Below are positions 10,941 to 20,630 of a stretch of 64,000 bases of DNA, piece after piece. The notes under the pieces were generated by a model, which was not told where the DNA came from, searched no databases, and was given only the letters and a program-made list of their open reading frames with translations. The stretch spans positions 1,116,001-1,180,000 of the forward strand of contig JAWZYU010000057.1 of NCBI GenBank assembly GCA_038380435.1. Reading direction: 5' to 3'. Position 1 is the first letter of the stretch. Every line of letters starts with the position of its first letter. The DNA comes from Ryuthela nishihirai (taxonomy: Eukaryota > Arthropoda > Arachnida > Araneae > Heptathelidae). A program made the position numbers and the translations under genes.

Positions 10941-11959
10941 TAATTTACCTGCTGAAATAATAAATCCAGTTTCTCACTGGCATACACGGAAGATTATTGT
11001 TAACCATTCCAGTTTCCGCAACCATTTAAATACTAAAACAATATTTTTTAAAACCTATATTTAAAAAAATATTGGATTATGACCTTTAATTTATCATCAG
11101 TGACATTTTTCCATTAAATGCATATTTTAGAGCTTCCAAGTAACGTTTCTCACTTGCATAACAAGGAAATTCTGTAGCCGTTCGGTAGGGTAGCTGAAAA
11201 GCATAGGAAATGAATAATGTCTGTATGACGAGCCAAAATAAAGTGGTCAACACCGACAAATAGCGGTTAACTATCAATTTTATATCCCATAATCAGAATA
11301 ATGTGCTGCATACTATTTGTCAGTTCGAAACCGACCGAAATTTCATAGCTCTTAGGCTACAAAGTGTAGAATTAGATTACCTCTACTCTAAACTAATTAT
11401 TCACTACAAAGTTACTTACCTGAAGGAAAATAAAAAAGAACCACAAACACTTCACGAATATTATTTAACTTGATTCAGCTGATACTTTTCGAGCTGCAGA
11501 GTTGTGGGTTACAGAAGGACAGGCCGACGCTATTTATCAACCGCTCGGGCCTTGCCTATGGCTGCTTCTTATACTCAAATCTGTTCGCGATAGGCAAAAA
11601 GCTCTGATAACTACAAACCCTCAAAATAGGATGCCTTCTTCGCCATATTTTAATAGCTAACGCGGCAAATGGAACAGCGAGAAAAGCGTTGGACGTTTTC
11701 AATAATAGGAGAATGACATCTGAGAGTGACGATTGAGGATGTATTGTTTGCACAGTCCGGAGGAAATGACATTTACATTGTTTCGTATTCCCAACAGAGG
11801 GGTTTGTTTCCTCTTTCGCACTTACATTTTTCGATATCTTCTATACCAAATTTACTAAAAATTATGGAGCAGAAAAAAGATGCATTCCTTTTAACCTAGT
11901 ACCTCTTTCAAAAGTTTTTCGGATTCACCGTGAGTATCTTAAATTTTCGGTGAAGAAAG

Positions 11960-12850
11960 ACAATGAACATCACCAAGGCGTGACACGCTAGTGATGCTCT
12001 TCTAGGATATTAATGAAAGGTTGTTTACAGCAAAATTACAGACAAGAGTTAAGGACTTCAATCTTATCTACTGTTATGCCACCACTGTGAATGCCGATGA
12101 CGATGAGAAAATAGGTTTTACAGACAACTTCAAGGTATTTCGAATATTGTGAAGAAATCAGATGTTACCCTTTTTCTACGTGACGTCAATGCCAATGTTA
12201 TACTCAATGGCTTCAGAATAACTAACACTTATTACAAACACCGCGACATACATAAGTACACGTGGGTTTCATCTCATGGGCTGCATAAGAACGTTATAGA
12301 TTATATATTAATTAACAGCAAATGGACTACTTCTGTTACAAAGAACTGGTCATATTCGGAAGCTGAAATTGGATCTGACCATTATCTTGTTAAAAGCGTT
12401 TTGCGATTTGAACTTAAGAAGTGTTGTGTTAAGGTTTAAAAATTTGCCTTTAATTATGAAGCTGTGAAAGACCTAATTAGAGTACATCTTATCATGATAG
12501 GTTACTTACTCATTATGACAATCGTGGTTTGCTTGCTACTGAAGTTCAGGGAAAATGTGACCACTTAAAATAGACTTTTTTGGAAACTAACAGTACTCTG
12601 TTACGTAAAATGAAGCAGAGGACGCATAATTATCCGAGTGACAAGGCACTTGAGTTTATTTTAGAAAGAAAGAACTACAGGAATGTCCTGAATCAATACT
12701 AATCCTAATAGAAAACATTATATAGAACTTAATAAACGTGTAAAGGATCAGTTAGCTGCTGATAATAATCTTTGGCTGACAAAGCCGAAGAATCAGTTGG
12801 ACAGCACAACAGCAGAGAGCTGTACCAGCCAATTCTGCGACATAAATAAC
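11960..12850 (+). pseudogene. RTE-type LINE endonuclease fragment (right arm)
   Basis: This mirrors the fragment at 6330-7170. The plus-strand open frame 12149-12439 contains TYYKHRDIHKYTWVSSHGL, IDYILINSKW and GSDHYLVKSVL, so the endonuclease SDH motif is intact here. Stops and frameshifts occur on both sides, and the copy ends abruptly in the linker (ELYQ region) at about 12828. Confidence 0.82.
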
Positions 12851-13069
12851 TTGTAAAGTAATTACAAAGGCCTAAAGGTAAAATTTTACACTGCACCGAC
12901 GAAACTATCTATTCTCCTACCGAAATTTCAAATGTGTCATCAATAATTATTATTTACCACAGTGATAAGAAATTCAGCTACAGATTGTTTGACTTCCTCA
13001 GATAAAAAACTATAACGTGTGAATATAAATTAAAATTAAATTACTAGAAGAATACAGCGGTTAAATAAG

Positions 13070-13150
13070 GATTACAAACGATATCACGAAAACACGGAGG
13101 TGACGTCATCAGTGGAATGTCCAGTGTTGCCACTATAATTTCTATAATAT
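13070..13150 (+). other. TGACGTCA block 6 (forward)
   Basis: TGACGTCA at 13101-13108 after CACGAAAACACGGAGG and before a CCAGTGTTGCCACTATAA stretch. It is the mirror of block 3. Confidence 0.6.
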
Positions 13151-13570
13151 CTTTAAGAAACAAAGTGTGTAAATCCTAAAGAATTTCTAATCCTAAAATA
13201 TTAACTGGTAATTATTCCTTTTTTTAATTTTGGTAAATATTTTTATAATATTCGGATCATTTAAATAAAATCTTAATAAGTAAATTATCTTGAATGTTAT
13301 TAAAATAAATTAAATTACCTTTAACATATCTTACACCAATGGAAGGAATTGCTTGTTTAGGCATATTTATTTTCTCTCTTTTTGTTGAAGGCTCTCCAGA
13401 CAGTCGGTAATTGGTCAAACAGATGTGAAAGCCTGTACATAATAAAACTGCCGTTTGATCATTTACGATATAGAAATATTTCTACGCATACTGTAACGAC
13501 AAATACCAAAATGAAAATATCAAAAATTAAGCAATGTTTCTTTTTTCCTCGGACAACCATTAGTTCTACT

Positions 13571-14664
13571 GACCGATAAGCTTGGAAAGGCCGCCATCCT
13601 TCGGATGGGATCCATAGGCCGTGTCCCCGTGTCCCCGTAGTGCGGCCGTGTCCCCGTGTGCGGGAAAGCCATACCCTGTGCACGTTAAAGAACACGTTGC
13701 ATTATTTTGACGGGAGGCTATCATCTGTCCCCCAACAGCTGTTCCAGTGAGGACCTTCCCCCAACCTTCTCTGAGCATTCGGGGTCCATGTGGCATGGCC
13801 ATTTAGCCCATGGTTTGCAAAAAAGCACCATACTCTGTGTACGTTAAAGAACACGCTGGATGGCCTTGACGGGAGGCTACCATCTGTCTCACAACAGCTG
13901 TTCCAGTGGGTCCCCTCCCCCAACCTTCTCTGAGCCTTCGGGGTCCATGTGACCTGGCCATTTAGCCCATGGTGTGTAAGAAAGTGCCTCTCAGAGGTGA
14001 AATAACTCAACGTTAAAGAACACGCTAGATGGTCTTGACGGGAGGCTATCATCTGTCTCACAACAGCTGTTAAGCCTACCGCAGATTTCTCTGAGCCTTC
14101 GGGGTTCGTGTGACCTGGCCATTTAGCCCATGGTGTGTAAGAAAATGCCGCTCAGAGGTAAAACAACTCAACGTTAAAGAACACGCTGAATGGTCTTTAC
14201 GGGAGGCTACCATCTGTCTCACAACAGCTGTTCCAGTAGGTCCCCTCCTCGAACCTTCTCTGAGCCTTCGGGGTCCATGTGGCATGGCCATTTAGCCAGT
14301 GGTTTGCAAAAAAGTACCATACCCTGTTTACGTTAAAGAACACGCTGCGTGACCTTGACGGGAGGCTATCATCTGTCTCACAACAGCTGTTTAGCCCCGA
14401 CAAAATTTCTCTGAGACTTCGGGGTGCATGTGACCTGGCCATTTAGCCCATGGTGTTTAAGAATGTGTCTCTCAGAGGTAAAACAACTCAACGTTAAAGA
14501 ACACGCTGGATAGTCTTGACGGGAGGCTACCATCTGTCTCACAACAGCAGTTCCAGTGGGTCCCCTCCCCTAACCTTCTCTGATCCTTCGGGTCCATGTG
14601 ACCTGGCCATTTAGCCGATGGTGTGCAAAAAAGTGCCGCTCAGAGGTAAAACAACCCAACCCAA
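13571..14664 (+). mobile_element. SINE-A, head-truncated, with six-unit tandem tail array
   Basis: The SINE starts mid-body (GACCGATAAGCTTGGAAAGG), so the tRNA head is gone. After CCTGTGCACGTTAAAGAAC the roughly 160-bp tail unit (GTTAAAGAACACGCTGG, ACGGGAGGCTACCATCTGTC, CAACAGCTGTTCCAGTGGG, CCATTTAGCCCATGG) is repeated six times, with unit starts near 13684, 13848, 14010, 14172, 14328 and 14491. Some junctions use ACCATACCCTGTTTACG and others CAGAGGTAAAACAACTCAACG, so two junction types alternate. A CACGGCCGTGTCCCCGTG-like local duplication sits at 13617-13660. Confidence 0.9.
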
Positions 14665-14674
14665 CTCGGGGAGA

Positions 14675-14860
14675 AAAGACAATAAACATCACCAAATCGT
14701 GTGTCTGCTTCTCAGCAGACACGGTAGTGATGCTCTTCTAGGATAAGAGTGCATTAATGAAAGATTGTTTACAGCAAAATTACAGAGAAGCGTTAAGGAC
14801 TTCAATCTTATCTACTGTTATGCCCCCACTGAGAATGCCGTTGAGGATGAGAAAAAAGGT
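14675..14860 (+). pseudogene. RTE LINE endonuclease fragment
   Basis: This short plus-strand piece is homologous to the endonuclease region around 41985-42160. It includes the AGCAGACACG, GTGATGCTCTTCTAGGAT and TACTGTTATGCCCCCACTGA landmarks and encodes the VIYCYAPT-type motif. It is truncated at both ends and frameshifted. Confidence 0.8.
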
Positions 14861-15229
14861 GTTTACAGACTCCACACTGTCTCCCACACACAGATCCTCA
14901 TACCAGCTTCCATTTCAAATGAAATTCGTAATTCTTTGCTGTCCGAACATGTAGTAACTAGTAGATTTCTTCTGTTTTGACGGGAAAGAAAACGAAGGTT
15001 GTTCGTTTTAAGGACAGTAGCGTTACCTACTTAACGAGTTTTCATGTGACATGGAACTTGTTCCAGTCGGGCCGCACATTCCTAACATTTACAATAACCT
15101 GGGCCGCATGTAGAATGAGAAATAAACTTTTTTTTTGGGGGGGAGGGCTTTTATTTCCTGCATAGGTGAACCATGAGTTAACTGATAGTTTTTGATATTA
15201 ACTATTATGGAAATACTTAAGGAAAGTTT
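14861..15229. other. Unassigned
   Basis: I see no recognisable gene or repeat. A T-rich run and GGGGGGGAGGG lie at 15129-15147. Confidence 0.45.
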
Positions 15230-15359
15230 TCAGCGTAAGAACTGTTATTTTATTTTTTTTTTTTTTTTCAAATTATAAACTACCGGTATGGTTTTACAGA
15301 AAATAAATATATAAACAATTTTAATATTTATTTTTAAAACTTGATCGTCAGTGTAATAT

Positions 15360-15435
15360 ATTATGCAAAATCTGTTGGTAACACCATGAAATAGTGCTGC
15401 TGACGTCATCTCGGTGTTTTTGCTAGTTTATCATT
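15360..15435 (-). other. TGACGTCA block 7 (reverse)
   Basis: TGACGTCA at 15401-15408, preceded by TTGGTAACACCATGAAATAG and followed by TCTCGGTGTTTTTGC. It is the reverse-orientation relative of blocks 1 and 8. Confidence 0.6.
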
Positions 15436-15548
15436 AACCCGTATTCACAGGCATCGCTAACTTTCTCGGGAACCTATCAGAAACAGAATTGGGTGCATTG
15501 AATTAGATTATTCCTATTGTTTATTAAGAAGGAATTATTTTTTTTTAA

Positions 15549-15733
15549 GTTGAGTGCTTAGCGCGCTTGGCTCCTGATCTACGAGACCTGAGTTCGAGTC
15601 CCGGGTACGGCATGGCTGTTTTGTGTCGTTTTTCTGCTGAGGACGTGCCATCCTCTCAGACCTTCTACTCTGGCATATAAACTGACAGGCTCCTGTCAGA
15701 CCTCTGTGGTAAGCAGCTGCTTGAGGGGATATT
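15549..15733 (+). mobile_element. SINE-B
   Basis: Complete: A-box region GCTTAGCGCGCTTGG, B box AGTTCGAGTCCCGGG, body with TCGTTTTTCTGCTGAGG and CTGACAGGCTCCTGTCAG, 3' end AGCAGCTGCTTGAGG, then a TATTTATTTATT tail. It is shared with 16462-16640 on the other arm of the inverted repeat. Confidence 0.9.
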
Positions 15734-16130
15734 TATTTATTTATTATTAAAAGTTGAGAAACATTCTGAAACAAATTTTAGAGAATATAATAGCAGGAAT
15801 TAGATTCAAGGAATTAAATTAATTAACCTTATTCGTGACGGAAATGCACATTACGAAACAAAAGGCGTATCCGGTTTAACGATTCGAAAAGAATTGTTGT
15901 GTCGTCGATTATTTAGAATAAGGTTTGTTTTCTTCCTTTCTCTTTAATCGTGAAACTCACAATGTAACATTTACTACTGAACATAAAACTTAGGTTTTCA
16001 AATGAAATAGATTTCATTGGTTATTTAGATATGGTTATTGTGTTATTAAGATCTTTCCGGGAGTCTTCGAAACGACACTTAGGAGTCATTTCTGCAGATA
16101 AGTTTAATCTGTAGTCATTCTGCAAATAAG

Positions 16131-16256
16131 TCATCTGTCTCCCAACAGCTGTTCCAGTGAGGCCCCTCCCCCAACCTTCTCTGAGCCTTCGAGGTCCTCG
16201 TGACCTGGCCGTTTAGCCCATTGTCTACAAAAAAATGCCGATCACATGTAAAACTA
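16131..16256 (+). mobile_element. SINE-A tail fragment
   Basis: It begins at CATCTGTCTCCCAACAGCTG and runs to the AAATGCCGATCAC end. It is the mirror of the tail at 4791 onward within the duplicated segment. Confidence 0.8.
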
Positions 16257-16461
16257 CCAACTCTGAGCGCTATATGATATCATATGCATTTTATTCTATG
16301 CAATTCCAGTCAGATATTCAAATTGATTCTGTTTACATTTAAAAGCATCCAGCTTACAAAGAGGTTTATTCGTATGCATCACAGCGTATTCCTGCTATTA
16401 TATTCTCTAAAAATTGTTTCAGGATGTTTATCAACATTTAATAATAAATAAATAAATAAAT

Positions 16462-16640
16462 ACCCCCTCAAGCAGCTGCTTACCACATAGGTGTGACAGG
16501 AGGCTGTCAGTTTAATGCCACAGTAGAAGGTCTGAGAGGATGGCACGCCCTCAGCAGAAAAACGACACAAAACAGCCATGCCGTACCCGGGACTCGAACC
16601 CAGGTCTCTTAGATCAGTAGCCAAGCTGGCTAACCACTTA
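16462..16640 (-). mobile_element. SINE-B
   Basis: Complete minus-strand SINE-B with an ATTT-rich tail (AAATAAATAAATA on plus) followed inward by CCCCTCAAGCAGCTGC. The B box is intact (GGACTCGAACCCAGG on plus). Confidence 0.9.
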
Positions 16641-16672
16641 AATTAAAAAAAAATAAATCCTTCTTAATAAAC

Positions 16673-16673
<1 letters not shown>

Positions 16674-16709
<36 letters not shown>
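16674..16709 (-). repeat. LINE 3' microsatellite tail
   Basis: About twelve CAT/ATC units lie directly after the LINE 3' end (GCTGCTTGAGG on minus). RTE-clade LINEs typically end in short tandem repeats instead of poly-A. Confidence 0.85.
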
Positions 16710-16711
<2 letters not shown>

Positions 16712-16725
16712 CAAGCAGCCATGGG

Positions 16726-19011
16726 CTACGGAGGTCCAACCAGACCACGCAGTTTACTTCTCCAAGCATATCTATCCTGAGCTACATCTGCTGCATCCGG
16801 CCACTGCACACCAATTCTAACAAGGTCCTGTTTGACATTGTCTGCCCACCGCATCCTAGGTCTCTCCCTCCTTCTGAGGCCTCTAGGCACACTGTTCATA
16901 ACCCTATTCGCCAATCTATAATTATCCATACGGGCAACATGGCCAAACCAGCGGAGTCTCTCTCTGCACAATATGCTGCTTAAAGGAGGTTGCAGACTCC
17001 TTTGCCTAACCTCATCATTAGTTACAAAGTTAAACCACCTAATACCCAAGATACTGCGTAAGCATCTAGAATCAAAAGCATCTAGTTTCCTGTTATCTTG
17101 TTTACACAGCGTCCAAGTTTCACTACCATAACTAACACTAGAAAGAACCAAACTATTATAGAGTCTAATTTTAGTCTTTAGGTGTATACGCCTATTTCTC
17201 CACAATCTCCATAGATTCTTAAAAGTCCCGGCAGCAATACCTATTCGTCTGTTAATCTCATGCCGCACATCACCAGTATCAGTTACATAGCTCCCAAGAT
17301 AATTAAACTGTGACACCTGCTCAAGACTGCAACCATTCAGATTAACTGAATCACAACCTGCCTGACCAATTTTCATCACTTTAGTTTTTTCTCTGTTTAT
17401 AACCAAACCTACTGTACTCCCAGTCTCGTCAACAGTTCGAATGAAAGAGTTCATCTCATCAACATCTTTTGCCAAAAGGGCTAAATCATCAGCATAATCT
17501 AAATCAGAAATTTTCGTATCTCCAGCCCATTTAAGGCCAAAAGCTTTCCCTTGAAGTGAATTTCGCATAACATAATCAACAACCAAACTAAAGAGAAAAG
17601 GAGACAAAATGCACCCTTGTCGAACACCAGAAGTAATGTTAAACCAATTGCTACAAGACTTACCAACTCTCACACATGACTCAGTGTTATTATAGAGAGC
17701 TTTCATTATGTTAACTAACTTGTCTGGTATACCATATGATCTCACAATCAACCACAAATTATGACGATCAACAGAGTCGAAAGCCTTTTTGAAATCAACA
17801 AAGCTAGCAACCAAAGGTTTCTGAAACTCTAAACATTTCTCAAGAATCTGCCTAAGTGAAAATATCTGATCCACACATCCCCTACCACTTCTGAATCCAC
17901 ATTGCTCATCACGCAATTGACTGTCAACCAGATTCTTAATTCTATTAAGCACAATCATGGAAAGAACTTTACCTGGAACAGAGAGTAGGCTGATACCCCT
18001 ATAGTTATCACAAGAACTGCGATCACCTTTTTTGAAAATAGGGATAATAATAGCTCTGGTAAAATCTTTAGGAACCATGCCTTTATCATAAAAGTTATTC
18101 AAAATTTCAGTCATCCAAGTGATAACCAAAACATTCCCAGCTCTGAGCATTTCAGTAGTAATTTCATCTACCCCTGGGGATTTATGAAGTTTCAGTTTAG
18201 AGATAGCCAAACTAACTTCAGATTGTGTTATAGGGCCAACATTAAAGCTGCCAATGCATCTATCATCATTACAAACAATGGGAGTAGAACTAACCACATT
18301 GTTTAGAACATCACTGAAATGCTCAGCCCACCTAGCCATGAGAGAATCCTCACCTTCTATAACCTTACCTTGTTTATCCTTCAATCCCTGTATGCCTGTC
18401 CGTTTTCTACCACATAAAACATTAACTATCTGGTACAGCTCTCTGCTGTTGTGCTGCCTAACCGCTTCCTCAGCTTTGTCAGCCAAGCTATCAAGCCAAA
18501 GATTTTTATCAGTAGCTAACTGATCCTTTACACGTTTATTAAGCTCTCTGTAATCTTTTCTATTAGGACTAGTAGGGTACTGATTAAGGACATTCCTGCA
18601 ATTCCTTCTTTCTGAAATAAGCTCAATTGCCTTGTCACTTAAATAATTCTGCCTCCTCTGCTCCTTTTTTCCTAAAAGAGTACTGTTAGTTTCCAAAAAA
18701 GCCTGTTTAAAATGGCCCCATTCTTCCTCAACTTCAGTATTAAGCAAACCATGACCGTCATAATGACTAAGTAATCTATCACGGTAAGCTTTAGCTATAA
18801 CTGGGTCATTCAGAGCTTCAGTATTAAAGGTAAATTTTTTAACTCTAGCACAACACTTTTTAAGTTTAAGTTGCAAGACACTTTTAACAAGGTAATGGTC
18901 AGATCCAATTTCAGCTCCCCTATATGCCCTGGTATTTCTAACAGAACTAGCCCATTTGCTGTTAATTAATATATAATCAATCATATTCCTATGCAGCCCA
19001 TATGCACCCAA
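16726..19011 (-). CDS. RTE-type LINE reverse transcriptase, 5'-truncated open copy
   Basis: 761 open codons without a stop. Residues 1-45 are the end of an APE-type endonuclease (SDHYLVKS at 37-44). The RT domain follows: KSPGVDEITTEML at 278-290, IIIPIFKKGD at 321-330, motif A VDFKKAFDSVD with D406, motif B SGVRQGCILSPF at 461-472 and motif C YADD with D508/D509. The C-terminal region has WFGHVARMDN at 688-697. All RT catalytic residues are present. The first ATG is not the native start, because homology stops within a few bases upstream of it and most of the endonuclease is missing. This is a typical 5'-truncated insertion. The protein would have copied its own RNA at a nicked target, but this copy lacks the nicking domain. 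Clade assignment to RTE is from architecture and tail, not from a tree. Confidence 0.9.
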   Translation of the reverse strand: MGAYGLHRNMIDYILINSKWASSVRNTRAYRGAEIGSDHYLVKSVLQLKLKKCCARVKKFTFNTEALNDPVIAKAYRDRLLSHYDGHGLLNTEVEEEWGHFKQAFLETNSTLLGKKEQRRQNYLSDKAIELISERRNCRNVLNQYPTSPNRKDYRELNKRVKDQLATDKNLWLDSLADKAEEAVRQHNSRELYQIVNVLCGRKRTGIQGLKDKQGKVIEGEDSLMARWAEHFSDVLNNVVSSTPIVCNDDRCIGSFNVGPITQSEVSLAISKLKLHKSPGVDEITTEMLRAGNVLVITWMTEILNNFYDKGMVPKDFTRAIIIPIFKKGDRSSCDNYRGISLLSVPGKVLSMIVLNRIKNLVDSQLRDEQCGFRSGRGCVDQIFSLRQILEKCLEFQKPLVASFVDFKKAFDSVDRHNLWLIVRSYGIPDKLVNIMKALYNNTESCVRVGKSCSNWFNITSGVRQGCILSPFLFSLVVDYVMRNSLQGKAFGLKWAGDTKISDLDYADDLALLAKDVDEMNSFIRTVDETGSTVGLVINREKTKVMKIGQAGCDSVNLNGCSLEQVSQFNYLGSYVTDTGDVRHEINRRIGIAAGTFKNLWRLWRNRRIHLKTKIRLYNSLVLSSVSYGSETWTLCKQDNRKLDAFDSRCLRSILGIRWFNFVTNDEVRQRSLQPPLSSILCRERLRWFGHVARMDNYRLANRVMNSVPRGLRRRERPRMRWADNVKQDLVRIGVQWPDAADVAQDRYAWRSKLRGLVGPP

Positions 19012-19224
19012 TTCCCGAGAAAACCGTGTAAAAAAATAAACCTTTAAAAAAAATACAGTGCATATGAAAAAATAGATATGAAAATCTTTAAGTATTCATT
19101 TGATTTTTATTAATTTAAACACATTTTTAATTATATAAATGTTACTTATCTCGTATAAAAGTGGAAGTTAAAATAGAGTGGCAGCATGAGAAATAAGTGA
19201 ACTCCTAAAACTGTGAATACGGGT

Positions 19225-19310
19225 TTAATAATAAAGTAGCAAAAACACCGAGATGACGTCAGGAGTACTGTTTCGTTGTGTTGCCAGTAGATTTTGCATA
19301 ATATATTACA
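19225..19310 (+). other. TGACGTCA block 8 (forward)
   Basis: TGACGTCA at 19254-19261 after AAAAACACCGAGA. It is the equivalent of block 1 and also the mirror of block 7. Confidence 0.6.
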
Positions 19311-19359
19311 GGCACGTTGAAGTTTTAAAAATGCTTTTCTTAATCATAATAATGTTGCT

Positions 19360-19661
19360 ATTTAAAGGTATATTTTTATATTATGTTTCGATCATCTCAG
19401 ATACGTAAGATGCATTTTTATTTTTCTACAGAGAAGAAAAATGGTTGTATAAAGTTTCGGAGAAGTATAGACGAAACATTGTGAAGCCGTAGTAAAAGTT
19501 GGAAGTTGCATACTTTGAGTTTCGCATTGCAAGCTTTTTTGAGTTGTTCCATTGGATTTTTTTTTTTCTCTCCCTCGTACGATACACGGAGGAAGTAACC
19601 ATTCTTTTGTTTTATATATTTTGGGTGAGTTTTTAGTGATGTACTGCGATGTGGAAGGGCT
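19360..19661 (+). other. Extra segment present only in DR-A copy 2
   Basis: Copy 1 runs directly from ATGTTGCT into TACCTAGGCAGCAACC. Here about 300 bp intervene before TTACGTAGGCAGCAACC. No clear terminal repeats or GT-AG ends are visible, so it could equally be a deletion in copy 1. Confidence 0.65.
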
Positions 19662-20554
19662 TTACGTAGGCAGCAACCATTTATACGTTTACGTTGAACC
19701 GTTAAAGCTTTGAAAATTCCGGTTTTTTAAAAGTCATTTTCGGTAAAAAATTTGGTTTTTGCGAGTAATCTTAAGATTAATATTATTCTTTTGGCCCAGA
19801 AATGAAAATTAACACTTATGTGCACGTCGTGGTGTAACAAGATAGAAAAATAGGAATGGATTGGCATCGCACCTTAACCCCTTTTGCCGAACGTTTGCAG
19901 TGTTTTAAAATTACGTTTATGGTGAATAAATATTTCGTTCTAGAGTGAATGGTGGGGAAAAACTTATTTATTGAGAGATGAAATAAACAGTTGCCATTAG
20001 ATTTCTATAAATAGGAATTGACTACGAAATATTTGTGTTGACACGAAATAGGGTTCCCATTAATTGTAGCTATGGAAATGGCGTTTTTTGAACTACGTTA
20101 TTTGCGTTTTTAGAGTTAAGAACGATAGGATAATTTTACAAATCCAAGATGCAAAATAAATATCCGGTGCAATACACTAATTATTTTATTAAGAGTAAAA
20201 CTGAAATCTAAACGTGATTTGAAGTTTCATGTCAACTTTGCGTTTGATATTATTTTTTTTAGTGTGTTAAATATTCGAGCGTTCGTCATTTATATATTAC
20301 GGCAACCAACGTTTTTATATTCGATATTACACGTAGGTCGTACAGGGGTGAAAGATATCTAATGCAAATGATATCGAATAAGATATTTGGCTACTAAGGT
20401 ATTATGGCAATGTCACCATTTACTTTCTCCATCAGATAGGTTTTGTGAGTGACCTCAGGAGAAAATATGTTTTGGAACAGGTATTGAACATGTATTGAAA
20501 TTTATTGTATGGCTTTCACGAGACACTGAAAATGATTTTCATCTTCACATTATA

Positions 20555-20630
20555 GAAATTGTGCTGGAAAGTAACCGAAACCGCGTTGGTGACGTCATCT
20601 CTGTTTTATTCATTATATTGTAATAATATG
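20555..20630 (-). other. TGACGTCA block 9 (reverse)
   Basis: TGACGTCA at 20590-20597, followed by TCTCTGTTTTATTC. It is the equivalent of block 2. Confidence 0.6.

Larger units (their letters stand above)
10337..13499 (-). repeat. Right arm of the 3.16 kb inverted repeat
   Basis: Reverse complement of 5632-8791, described there. The repeat element continues beyond this arm to about 13570 (TTTCCTCGGACAACCATTAG), matching 10085-10160. The arm element may therefore be longer than the paired region, with its left copy cut by the tandem repeat at 5160-5636. Confidence 0.9.
15230..15833 (+). repeat. Left arm of an inverted repeat interrupted by the LINE
   Basis: The reverse complement is split between 19000-19330 and 16380-16680, with the LINE copy (16674-19003) in the gap. 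Shared landmarks are the block-7 sequence, TTCTCGGGAA, TTGGGTGCAT and ATTGTTTATTAAGAAGG, followed by the same SINE-B insertion. In this uninterrupted arm TTGGGTGCAT and ATTGTTTATT are separated by a short spacer. In the other arm the LINE replaces most of that spacer, suggesting a small target deletion on insertion. Confidence 0.75.

Noticed and set aside
13566..14442. Several overlapping 70-120 codon minus frames with repeated LNGHATWTP-like residues
   Set aside because: Readings of the tandem SINE-A tail units; the protein-level repetition reflects the DNA repeat.
18254..18523. 89-codon plus-strand frame opposite the LINE RT
   Set aside because: Antisense shadow of the reverse transcriptase; the same shadow appears at 8802-9074.
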